Below are positions 1 to 6,800 of a stretch of DNA of 9,051 bases, in pieces. Position 1 is the first letter of the stretch. Every line of letters starts with the position of its first letter. This DNA is from Clostridiales bacterium. Its GTDB lineage: Bacteria; Bacillota_A; Clostridia; Christensenellales; Aristaeellaceae. The stretch spans positions 1 to 9,051 of the forward strand of contig JAIKWN010000154.1 in NCBI GenBank assembly GCA_024684665.1, read 5' to 3'. The translations under genes and the position numbers were made by a program. The notes below the pieces were generated by a model. The model saw nothing but the letters and a program-made list of their open reading frames with translations. It made no database searches and was not told the origin of the DNA.

Positions 1-564
1 GTGTATGGAAACATGTTCTACAGGTGGCTGCGGGACAGGGCCCCGAAGCCTTACGGAAGCTTTGGCAACGGGTCCGCCATGCGGGTTTCCTCCGCGGGCT
101 GGCTGTTCGGCACGCTGGAGGAGACGCGCCACGCAGCGGGACTGACGGCCGAGGTAACGCACAATCATCCGGAGGGCATCAAGGGTGCGGAGGCGACAGC
201 CTGCGTGATCTTCCTCGCCAGGACAGTGCGCGACAAGGATGCCATCAGGGACATGGCAATCCGTGATTTCGGCTACGATCTCTCCCGGACCTGCGATGAG
301 ATCCGTCCGACCTACCGCCATGTGGAGACCTGCCAGCAGACGGTCCCGGAGGCCATCATCGCATTCCTGGAAGGCAGCAGTTTCGAGGATGTCATCCGGA
401 CCGCGGTATCCTTGGGCGGGGACAGCGATACGCTGACGTGCATCGCGGGCAGCGTGGCGGAGGCATATTATGGCGTGCCTTCTGAGATCGCAACCGAGGG
501 CAGAAAGCGCCTGCCGGATGATATGCTGTCCGTGCTGGACCGGTTTGAGATGATGAAGAAATAG
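1..564 (+). CDS. ADP-ribosylglycohydrolase family protein, 5' truncated by window edge
   Basis: The visible 187 residues match the C-terminal part of the ADP-ribosylglycohydrolase (DraG-like) family, which removes ADP-ribose from modified proteins or small molecules in the cytoplasm using bound divalent metal. Visible family motifs, numbered from the window start, are GNGSAMRV at 22-29, HNHPEGIKGA at 54-63 and SLGGDSDTL at 137-145, where D141 and D143 sit at the expected metal-ligand positions; AGSVAEAYYG follows. Family members are usually about 250-300 residues with an N-terminal TDDT metal motif. That part is absent here, so the gene must begin before base 1 and the GTG at base 1 is just an internal codon. 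It ends at TAG 562-564. It lies on the opposite strand to the mobilization operon. It could be a chromosomal neighbour or accessory cargo. The family call is firm; the substrate cannot be told. Confidence 0.88.
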   Translation: MYGNMFYRWLRDRAPKPYGSFGNGSAMRVSSAGWLFGTLEETRHAAGLTAEVTHNHPEGIKGAEATACVIFLARTVRDKDAIRDMAIRDFGYDLSRTCDEIRPTYRHVETCQQTVPEAIIAFLEGSSFEDVIRTAVSLGGDSDTLTCIAGSVAEAYYGVPSEIATEGRKRLPDDMLSVLDRFEMMKK

Positions 565-597
565 GGATCGGCTGAAAAAGAGAACCCGTAACACACC

Positions 598-634
598 GAC
601 CCGCTGGTATTCGGTTTGACCCGGCGGGTCATTT
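598..634 (+). terminator. weak candidate terminator after ADP-ribosylglycohydrolase
   Basis: Thirty-three bases after the stop, GACCCGC (598-604) can pair with GCGGGTC (624-630) across a 19-nt loop; a smaller alternative hairpin (GACCC/GGGTC) lies inside at 618-630. Only a short ATTTC follows rather than a run of T. The position fits a terminator, but the weak T-tract and long loop leave it uncertain. Confidence 0.35.
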
Positions 635-749
635 CAATTGGCCGAAAAGATTGCGCTTTCGAATAAGCTTAGGCTGCCCGGACAACCCTCAAAAAAACGA
701 ATTTGATTTTTTTCTGACAAATTTACTGCCACCCGGTTCGGGAGATGCG

Positions 750-828
750 TATATAGAACTGTCAGGCGGATGAAAGCCTGACACAAACCAACGAGTTCGC
801 CGGCAAGCGCCGGGATGAAGAAAGGAAG
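750..828 (+). promoter_or_regulatory. possible promoter and structured leader of the SH3 protein gene
   Basis: The region between the first two genes has a TATATA at 750-755 that could be a -10 element, though I see no convincing -35 at the right distance. It is followed by two short hairpins: GTCAGGC (761-767) with GCCTGAC (776-782), and CCGGC (800-804) with GCCGG (809-813). The purine-rich AAAGGAAG ending at 828 is a suitable ribosome binding site 10 nt before the ATG at 839. The ribosome site is clear; the promoter and any regulatory role of the hairpins are guesses. Nothing else recognisable is in 565-749. Confidence 0.3.
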
Positions 829-838
829 TACCTGATTT

Positions 839-1408
839 ATGAAGAAACTGATTGCTATCATGCTCGCTATGATGACCGTTATGGCCCTGATGATCCCGGT
901 GTTCGCCTCTGCCGAAGAACAAACTGAGAATTCCACCATGTGGGTGAACTGCGCGGACGGCAAGCGCCTGAACGTGCGCAGCGCTCCCAACACCAAGACC
1001 AGCAAGCTCCTCTACCGTCTCGACTGCGGCACCCGCGTTGAGGTTGTCAACACCGTCGATGCCCCGAAGGGCTGGGCGTTCATTACCACGAGGAACCACA
1101 ATGAAGGCGGCTTCGTGATGACGAAGTTCCTGCAGGCCAAGCAGCCTGGCAAGTACGAGATCACTGAGCGTTCGGACAACTTCCGCGTCGTGAATCCCTA
1201 CCTCGTGAGCGCGAAGGCGCTGAACAACCACACCGAGAACAGCGTCGGCCTCCGCACGGCTCCGAACAAAACTGCGAAGATGATCCGCCGCCTGGCTGCG
1301 GGCGATCAGCTTCGGGTGCTCGAGGTGGGCAAGACTTGGAGCAAGGTTGTGGATCTGGCCACGGGCAATACGGGCTTCGTCGCTAACGACTACATGATCC
1401 GGCTGTAA
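839..1408 (+). CDS. secreted protein with two bacterial SH3 domains
   Basis: This 189-residue protein begins with a clear Sec signal peptide: KK at 2-3, a hydrophobic Met/Leu/Ala/Val core at about 4-22, and an ASA signal-peptidase site ending at A25. The mature part is essentially two SH3b repeats. The first (about 34-97) has the LNVRSAPN signature; the second (about 120-189) has VGLRTAPN and a closing GFVANDYMIRL strand. Such domains commonly bind cell-wall peptides or glycans outside the membrane. No amidase, NlpC/P60 or other catalytic domain is attached, so it is probably a binding or scaffold protein. The only two cysteines of the mature chain, C38 and C63, are both in repeat 1 and could form a disulfide. 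The ATG at 839 is chosen because it gives the complete signal peptide and has AAAGGAAG upstream. It is a single-gene unit with its own terminator. The exact function is unknown. Confidence 0.85.
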   Translation: MKKLIAIMLAMMTVMALMIPVFASAEEQTENSTMWVNCADGKRLNVRSAPNTKTSKLLYRLDCGTRVEVVNTVDAPKGWAFITTRNHNEGGFVMTKFLQAKQPGKYEITERSDNFRVVNPYLVSAKALNNHTENSVGLRTAPNKTAKMIRRLAAGDQLRVLEVGKTWSKVVDLATGNTGFVANDYMIRL

Positions 1409-1443
1409 TCATAGCTTTCAGATATACACCACATAAACATATC

Positions 1444-1480
1444 GAGGCAGGTCGGACTGCGAATCCGGCCTGCCTCTTTC
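1444..1480 (+). terminator. rho-independent terminator of the SH3 protein gene
   Basis: Thirty-five bases after the stop, a 13-bp stem pairs 1444-1456 (GAGGCAGGTCGGA) with 1464-1476 (TCCGGCCTGCCTC), with one G-T wobble and a 7-nt loop. It is followed by TTTC. The stem is strong and GC-rich; the T-tract is short. Confidence 0.75.
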
Positions 1481-1510
1481 GCTGCATAAAAGCTTCAGAA
1501 CCGTGATGAA

Positions 1511-1555
1511 GAAAAGGCGGAAGAACCGCACGAAGATATCGCTGGTTCTTCCGCC
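1511..1555 (-). terminator. terminator of the leftward mobilization operon
   Basis: GGCGGAAGAACC (1516-1527) pairs perfectly with GGTTCTTCCGCC (1544-1555), a 12-bp stem with a 16-nt loop. Read on the minus strand the hairpin is followed immediately by TTTTC; on the plus strand no T run follows. It lies 46 nt beyond the stop of the last leftward gene, so it most likely ends that operon. With the hairpin at 1444-1476 it forms a convergent terminator pair. Confidence 0.75.
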
Positions 1556-1601
1556 GTTGTGATGTTGGGCTTTCTGGATTCATTGATTTGAATTCTGAGA
1601 G

Positions 1602-1892
1602 TCAATACATAAGCCCCTCAAAGAAACCAAGAATATGATCCATTCGATTCAGCAGGAAGTTCGCCAAAGCGGGGAGCCCGATGGGACTGACCAGAAGTGC
1701 AAGTGCCATGAATGCGAAGCCGTTCTGCCAGTAACCGATGATGAATTCCGCCGCAGCCAGCAGTATGAACACCGTAACGGTCAGTCCAATGACCGCAGAA
1801 GCAATGGAAGCAATGAAGGCTGCAAGCCCTAATGCCAAGCGGGCCAGAAGCATAACCGGTGTAAGAATGACGCGTGCGACGTGCTTCATCAT
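1602..1892 (-). CDS. CD1845-family small membrane protein of conjugative elements
   Basis: This 96-residue, highly hydrophobic protein resembles the CD1845-type proteins that accompany mobilization genes in clostridial Tn1549-like elements. The resemblance is best in the C-terminal stretch LLVSPIGLPALANFLLNRMD (about 66-85), close to the pattern ISPYGLPxLA I recall for the family. Likely membrane segments are about 7-30, 31-54 and 59-81, separated by short loops. I chose the ATG at 1892 because GGGAGG lies 8 nt upstream, inside the last codons of the MobC gene, and the frame upstream of it reads through MobC coding sequence. A second ATG directly follows and could also be used. It starts 4 nt after the MobC stop and is the last gene before the terminator. 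Its role is not established; a membrane partner of DNA transfer is an inference from context. The family assignment is from memory of the pattern, without a search. Confidence 0.75.
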   Translation of the reverse strand: MMKHVARVILTPVMLLARLALGLAAFIASIASAVIGLTVTVFILLAAAEFIIGYWQNGFAFMALALLVSPIGLPALANFLLNRMDHILGFFEGLMY

Positions 1893-1896
1893 TGTC

Positions 1897-2253
1897 TCAG
1901 CCTCCCTGTGAATCGGCATAATTGTCCAGCCTTGACAGAATCTGTTTCGTGGCATCCCAGAGTTCATCCATCCTTTGACGGATATCATCAATCTCAGATT
2001 CAAAGATTGAACCGCCCTCGTTCATCCGCCTGGCAATCTGGTTGACATTGTTGGTCAGGTTCCGCAGGAGGCGGATCATTTCACGGATTTCAGGAAGGTC
2101 GAGCTTCAGCATGAATCCGTTGAGAACCATGGCTCTGAAGAACGAGGATTTCTTTTTGAGCCCGAAGGATTGGACCTTCTGCTGGATCACTCTGTCTTCT
2201 GACTCTGTTGTCATGAAGCTCTGATGAACCAGCCGCTTTTCCTTATCCGCCAT
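1897..2253 (-). CDS. mobC: MobC-like plasmid mobilization relaxosome accessory protein
   Basis: A 118-residue, charged, probably all-helical protein of MobC type. These proteins bind near the origin of transfer and help the relaxase open and nick DNA. An N-terminal basic region (about 21-46, with GLKKKSSFFRAMVLNG) resembles the ribbon-helix-helix DNA-binding part. The diagnostic MobC helix follows at about 56-80, with LRNLTNNVNQIARRMNEGG, and then a helical tail with likely coiled-coil character. The ATG at 2253 is preferred over the upstream in-frame ATG at 2283, which would overlap the preceding gene: GGAG lies 8 nt before it, and it starts 2 nt after the DUF3846 stop, which suggests translational coupling. 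A relaxase gene usually adjoins mobC in such elements; none follows here, since the next gene is the CD1845-like protein and then a terminator. The family is well supported; actual activity with a relaxase elsewhere is assumed. Confidence 0.85.
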   Translation of the reverse strand: MADKEKRLVHQSFMTTESEDRVIQQKVQSFGLKKKSSFFRAMVLNGFMLKLDLPEIREMIRLLRNLTNNVNQIARRMNEGGSIFESEIDDIRQRMDELWDATKQILSRLDNYADSQGG

Positions 2254-2255
2254 GA

Positions 2256-2735
2256 TTATCGCTCCATCTCGTTTCGCTTGCAACTCTGTTGCCGAGACGT
2301 TTCACCGATCTCAGTCTCCGGCTTCGGGATTGGAGAAAGGCCGAAAGCACGGGAGATCTTCTCAACCGCATGCTCCACTCTCTGTTCCAGTCTGCCGGCG
2401 AGTCCCTGAGCGTCACTGTGTGTCATCAGTTCCAGGCTGTCGTCGGCAGCTTTGACAATCACTGCGTTCCCGATGATCGGATCACCGTGCCGGTCAGCCC
2501 CGTAGAGATCGCTGGCAACACAGTTGATCAACAGATCCCGGTCACGCAGTTTGCCTTCCTCATCGATCAGCATCACATAGCCCTCTCCGGCGCCTGGGTT
2601 CAGATCTATCAGCTCGATCCAATCGCAGCCGATGCAGTCCCGCGCGATGCTGAACATCTCTTCCTGGGGATCGCACTCCAGGACTTTGACTTCCTGTGTG
2701 TCTGTCAGGAGAACAGCAAATTTCTTTTCGTCCAC
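2256..2735 (-). CDS. DUF3846 domain-containing protein
   Basis: A 159-residue soluble protein. Residues about 5-115 look like DUF3846, a domain of unknown function frequent in conjugative elements and phages of Firmicutes. The features I match are an opening beta strand KFAVLLTD, a middle stretch with the family-like MLIDEEGKLRDRDLLINCVA, and the IIGNAVIVKAAD strand followed by acidic residues. The last roughly 45 residues (helix EQRVEHAVEKISRAFG, then a Pro/Glu/Gln/Arg-rich tail) go beyond the domain and look disordered. The start is a GTG at 2735, chosen because AGGAGG sits 8 nt upstream, just after the stop of the preceding gene 15 nt away. The end overlaps the mobC ribosome binding site. 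No catalytic motif is recognised. It is probably an accessory DNA-processing or regulatory protein by association only. Confidence 0.72.
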   Translation of the reverse strand: MDEKKFAVLLTDTQEVKVLECDPQEEMFSIARDCIGCDWIELIDLNPGAGEGYVMLIDEEGKLRDRDLLINCVASDLYGADRHGDPIIGNAVIVKAADDSLELMTHSDAQGLAGRLEQRVEHAVEKISRAFGLSPIPKPETEIGETSRQQSCKRNEMER

Positions 2736-2750
2736 GGTATTCGCCTCCTG

Positions 2751-3821
2751 TCACCGTTCCATACCGAAGGTTTTGTGCCTGGCAGGTTTGTCTTGCGGCA
2801 TTAAAGCCAAAGCCTCTGTGTGCGGTTCCATTGATCTTTCCCGTGCTTTGATGTCCTGCCGGACATGATTGATGAATCCATCCAGCACGGCCGGGTGGGA
2901 GTTTACCGCATACCTGTCCCGGCGATCAAAACCGAGGCTGTCGACAGGATCGGGGAAATCAAATGTGAAAGCCCAATCCTTATTGGCGTTGGAAAAGCGG
3001 CCATCCCAGACTTTTGTCTGGACGGTGGCGGCCAACACAAGGCTGACGCGCTCCGGGCCGTAGCGTTCCATCACGCTGTCGATTGCATTCCGATCCAGCC
3101 GGAAACCGTCAAAATGTGTTTGGATGGAGTGCTCAATAGCGTTCTTGCAGTCGATGTTGGCAAAGTGGGATTTTCTGTATTGCTCCAACTCGCCGGATTC
3201 GCGTGCATGGGCGGCGGAGTAAGGGTAAACCGGGATATCGACAATGGGTTTCAAAATTGGCTCCTCCTTGTGGTTGCGGTTGCTGTTCAGGTATTCCTCA
3301 ATGATCTGCTGTTTCTCCTGTTCGTTATCCGACAACAGGATATCCAGATCGTTTTCCAGCGAAGACAGGCCAAGAATCGCTTCATGATACCGGGGATGGA
3401 ACTCCTCTTCAGGCGACCTGGGCGCATACCGGATCAGCCAGTCTGCCATGTCATTCCGGCGATCAGCCAGCTCCCGAAACACATGAGCATTCTGATGAGC
3501 AAAGATTTCCTGCTTTGAAATCTCTTTCTGTTTTCGAACAGACGGGCTGAACTGTGGGCTGTCATATGCAATCCCAAAGTCACTTGCCAGTTTAAGGGCG
3601 GCATCTTTCCGCGAGATATTGAAAAAGCGGCTGGTGAAGTCGATTACATCACCATCCGCCTGGCATCCGAAGCAATGGAAGCGTCGATCAACTTTCATAC
3701 TTGGATTTCTGTCACTGTGAAACGGACACTGACACATACCGTGCCGGCTTACCTGCAAGCCATAGCGCTCTGCAGCCTCCCGGGTGGATACGTGATCCTT
3801 TACAGTTTGAAATATACTCAT
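2751..3821 (-). CDS. CHC2 zinc finger plus DUF3849 protein (primase-like N terminus)
   Basis: A 356-residue protein with two recognisable parts. Residues 1-85 form a DnaG-type CHC2 zinc-binding domain: the start MSIFQTVKDHVSTREAAERYG is typical, and the ligands are C32, H35 (in CPFHSDRNPS), C50 and C53 (in FHCFGC). Such fingers recognise single-stranded template DNA in bacterial primases. Residues about 196-290 match DUF3849, with YPYSAAHARESGELE, the NIDCKNAIE helix and VSLVLAATVQTKVWDGRFS. No TOPRIM or RNA-polymerase catalytic domain is present, so the protein should not be a working primase alone. The ATG at 3821 is chosen over one at 3851 because it gives the canonical CHC2 start, has GGAGG four bases upstream, and avoids overlap with the helicase stop 13 nt away. 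It is the second gene of the operon. Domain calls are confident; a role in replication of transferred DNA is inferred. Confidence 0.85.
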   Translation of the reverse strand: MSIFQTVKDHVSTREAAERYGLQVSRHGMCQCPFHSDRNPSMKVDRRFHCFGCQADGDVIDFTSRFFNISRKDAALKLASDFGIAYDSPQFSPSVRKQKEISKQEIFAHQNAHVFRELADRRNDMADWLIRYAPRSPEEEFHPRYHEAILGLSSLENDLDILLSDNEQEKQQIIEEYLNSNRNHKEEPILKPIVDIPVYPYSAAHARESGELEQYRKSHFANIDCKNAIEHSIQTHFDGFRLDRNAIDSVMERYGPERVSLVLAATVQTKVWDGRFSNANKDWAFTFDFPDPVDSLGFDRRDRYAVNSHPAVLDGFINHVRQDIKARERSMEPHTEALALMPQDKPARHKTFGMER

Positions 3822-3834
3822 AATGCCTCCGATT

Positions 3835-6800
3835 CTATCGTTCATGATCATTTTTCTTCTGTTCTTTCTGTACTGCAGGTTTATCCAAGCTTAGCTTTGC
3901 GTCCAGCTCGGCCAGACGGGCGCTCTTTGACCGCAGTTCCTCTTCCTGCGGGAAAGGCTTGCCCAGCTCAGTCCGGGCGGTTTCCATCTGCTGATTCAGA
4001 TCATTCAGTCTGTTCTCCACATTCTGGATTCGCCTGGGCATATTGGCCAGCGCATTGTCGATGCGGGTAATAATGCCGCGAGGGTCTGAACCCAGCTCTA
4101 CCTGATACGTCATCGCGCCCTTCAGGTTGACCAGATACTGGCTGGAGAACGTGTTGTACATCAGGCTCATGGAGAATCCGCGGTAACTACCCAGGGACAG
4201 ATCCGCGTCACTGGTCACCTGCTTGCATGCAGACAGGATCGCTTCGCCGGCATCCTTCGCTTCCGTATAGGATTCGCCGCAAACGGACATGCCGACGAAA
4301 TCTCTTTCGGGCAGCGGATGTGCTTCCACAGTCGCCTGATCCTGTTCATACCCGTGAAGAAAGCCTCTGTTCTTCTCGATCTCCTGCGGGAAATACTTGA
4401 GCAGCCGGTCTTCCAGGCGGTACTGTTGGCTCTGGTGATCCGCCTTCATGAGGCGGAGCCGGGCAACATCCACATCCAGGTCCATTTTCTCCTTGATTGT
4501 CGGATCGCCGGCACATAGCGCCTTGATCTCGGCATATGAGAGCGCAGCCTCATCAATATCCTCGCAGGAACGCACCGGTGACTTGGAAGTCATGATCTGG
4601 GAGATGAATCGCTGCTTGTTCTCAACTGTCTGCCACAGGTAGGAGTCAAAGGTTCCTTCGGTCGCATATCGATAGATCTGAACATCCGGGTTCATGTTTC
4701 CCTGACGGACGATCCGGCCGGCGCGCTGTTCCAGATCACCGGGACGCCACGGACAGTCGAGATCATGCAGGGCGATCAGCCGGTCCTGACAGTTGGTGCC
4801 GGCTCCCATTTTCGCAGTGCTGCCGAGCAGGACGCGCACCTGGCCGGCGCGGACCTTGGCGAAGAGATCTTTCTTCTTCAGTTCCGTATTTGCTTCATGA
4901 ATGAAGGCGATCTCCTCCGCGGGTACTCCCTGGGCAATCAGTTTATCCCGAATATCCTGGTACACGCTGAAACCGCTATCCACGGCCTCACCGGTAAACG
5001 CAAGCGGCTCTTCAAGCGGCGGCAGTTCATCATCAGCGCTCAGTGCTTCGGAAGTTGCTTTGTCTGAAACTGCTTTTTCAGCCCCTTTCGGCGTGGAAAT
5101 GTCACAGAAGATCAACTGTGTCAGCCTTTGATCCATACCCTCCTGCCAGATCCGGAAGACATTCTGAACGCAGGCGTTCACTTTGCTGCCTGGGTCATCC
5201 GGGAGGAGGGGGTTCATCAGCCGTTGATCCAGACCGAGCTTCCGGCCATCGCTGGTGATCTTCAGCATGTTGTCCACCCGGGGATCCACGCTTCCGCTGT
5301 GAACCTTTCCGGCGCGTTCCGAAAGACTCTGTACCATCTTTTTCTGCAGTTCTGTCGGTTGAACCACAACCGTGTCATAGTGCGGCGTGGGTGTCGGCAG
5401 GCTCAGCTGATCCGCTGTCTTGATATCGGCGACCTCACGGAACATAGTCATCAGTTCCGGCAGATTGAAGAACTTTGCAAACCGGGTGCGCGCCCGGTAG
5501 CCTGTGCCTTCAGGGGCAAGCTCGATGGCTGTGGTGGTTTCGCCGAAGGTGGAGGCCCAGGCGTCGAAGTGTGTCATGTTCTGGCGCTTCAGGGTAGCGT
5601 ACTGTAAGTACCGCTGCATGGTGTACATCTCTGTCATGCTGTTGCTGATGGGTGTGCCGGTGGCAAAGACGACACCGCGTCCGCCGGTCAGTTCATCCAT
5701 ATACCGGCATTTCAGAAACATGTCGGCGGATTTCTGAGCTTCGGAGGTTGAGAGACCGGCAACATTCCGCATCTTGGTCGTGAGAAAAAGGTTCTTGTAT
5801 GCGTGCGCTTCATCCACGAACAGCCGGTCCACGCCCAGCTCCTCAAAGGTTACCACATCGTCCTTTCGTTCTTCTGCCTGCAGCTTGTGCAGCCGGCTTT
5901 CCAGCTGCTTTTTCGTGCGCTCCATCTGCTTGATGGAAAATTGCTCTCCGCGCATGAACTTCAGTTCCTGGATACCCTGGGTGATCTCCTCGATCTGTTC
6001 CTGCAGGAGACGCTCCTGCCGTTCCTTGGACATCGGGATCTTTTCGAACTGGCTGTGGCCGATGATGATCGCGTCATAGTCACCCGTCGCGATCCGTGAG
6101 CAGAAGCGCCGGCGGTTGTTCTTCTCGAAGTCCTTTTTTGTGGTAACGAGAATATTGGCCGACGGGTACAGCCTGAGGAACTCGGACGCCCACTGCTCGG
6201 TCAGGTGATTGGGAACCACAAACATGCTCTTGCTGCACAGGCCAAGCCGTTTGCTCTCCATGGCGGCGGCAACCATCTCATAGGTCTTGCCTGCGCCGAC
6301 CACATGCGCCAGCAGCGTGTTTCCGCCGTACAGCGTATGTGCGATTGCGTTCCGCTGGTGCTCCCGGAGGACAATCTCCGGGTTCATGCCGGAGAAGGTA
6401 ATGTGCTGACCGTCATACTCCCGCGGGCGTACGCTGTTGAAGAGCTCGTTGTATTTCTTCACAAGAGCCGTGCGCCGGTCCGGATCCTTCCAGATCCAGT
6501 CCCGGAAAGCGTCCTTGACGGCCTGCTGCTTTTGCTGGGCCAGGGTGGTTTCCTTCTGGTTCAGCACGCGCTTTTCTTTGCCCTCTGCATCCTCGACCGT
6601 GTCATACACCCGGACATCCCGGAGATTGAGCGTATCCTCAAGAATTCGCAGGCCGGTGACGCGGTCCGTGCCGTAGGTCAGGTTGTTGGGCACATTGTTG
6701 TAGGACAGGGTGGTTTTTCCGTTGATCCTCCATTCAGAGGTATAGTTGGAATACTGCACCTGGATGACCCTGCGCTGGTAGAACGGAATCTCAAACAGTT

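Noticed and set aside
1..3. GTG at the window edge as a true start of the ADP-ribosylglycohydrolase
   Set aside because: The product would lack the conserved N-terminal metal-binding part of the family, so the real start must lie upstream of the window.
689..1231. 180-codon leftward open frame over the SH3 gene
   Set aside because: Antisense to a protein with a clear signal peptide and two SH3 repeats; it has no ribosome site or known domain.
1383..1583. 66-codon leftward open frame between the convergent genes
   Set aside because: It runs through both terminator hairpins and has no ribosome site or recognisable domain.
1893..2003. N-terminal extension of the CD1845-like protein
   Set aside because: The extension overlaps mobC in another frame and has no membrane-protein character; the ATG at 1892 has a strong GGGAGG upstream.
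2865..3518. 217-codon rightward open frame
   Set aside because: Antisense to the CHC2/DUF3849 gene, whose zinc ligands and DUF3849 pattern show the true coding strand.
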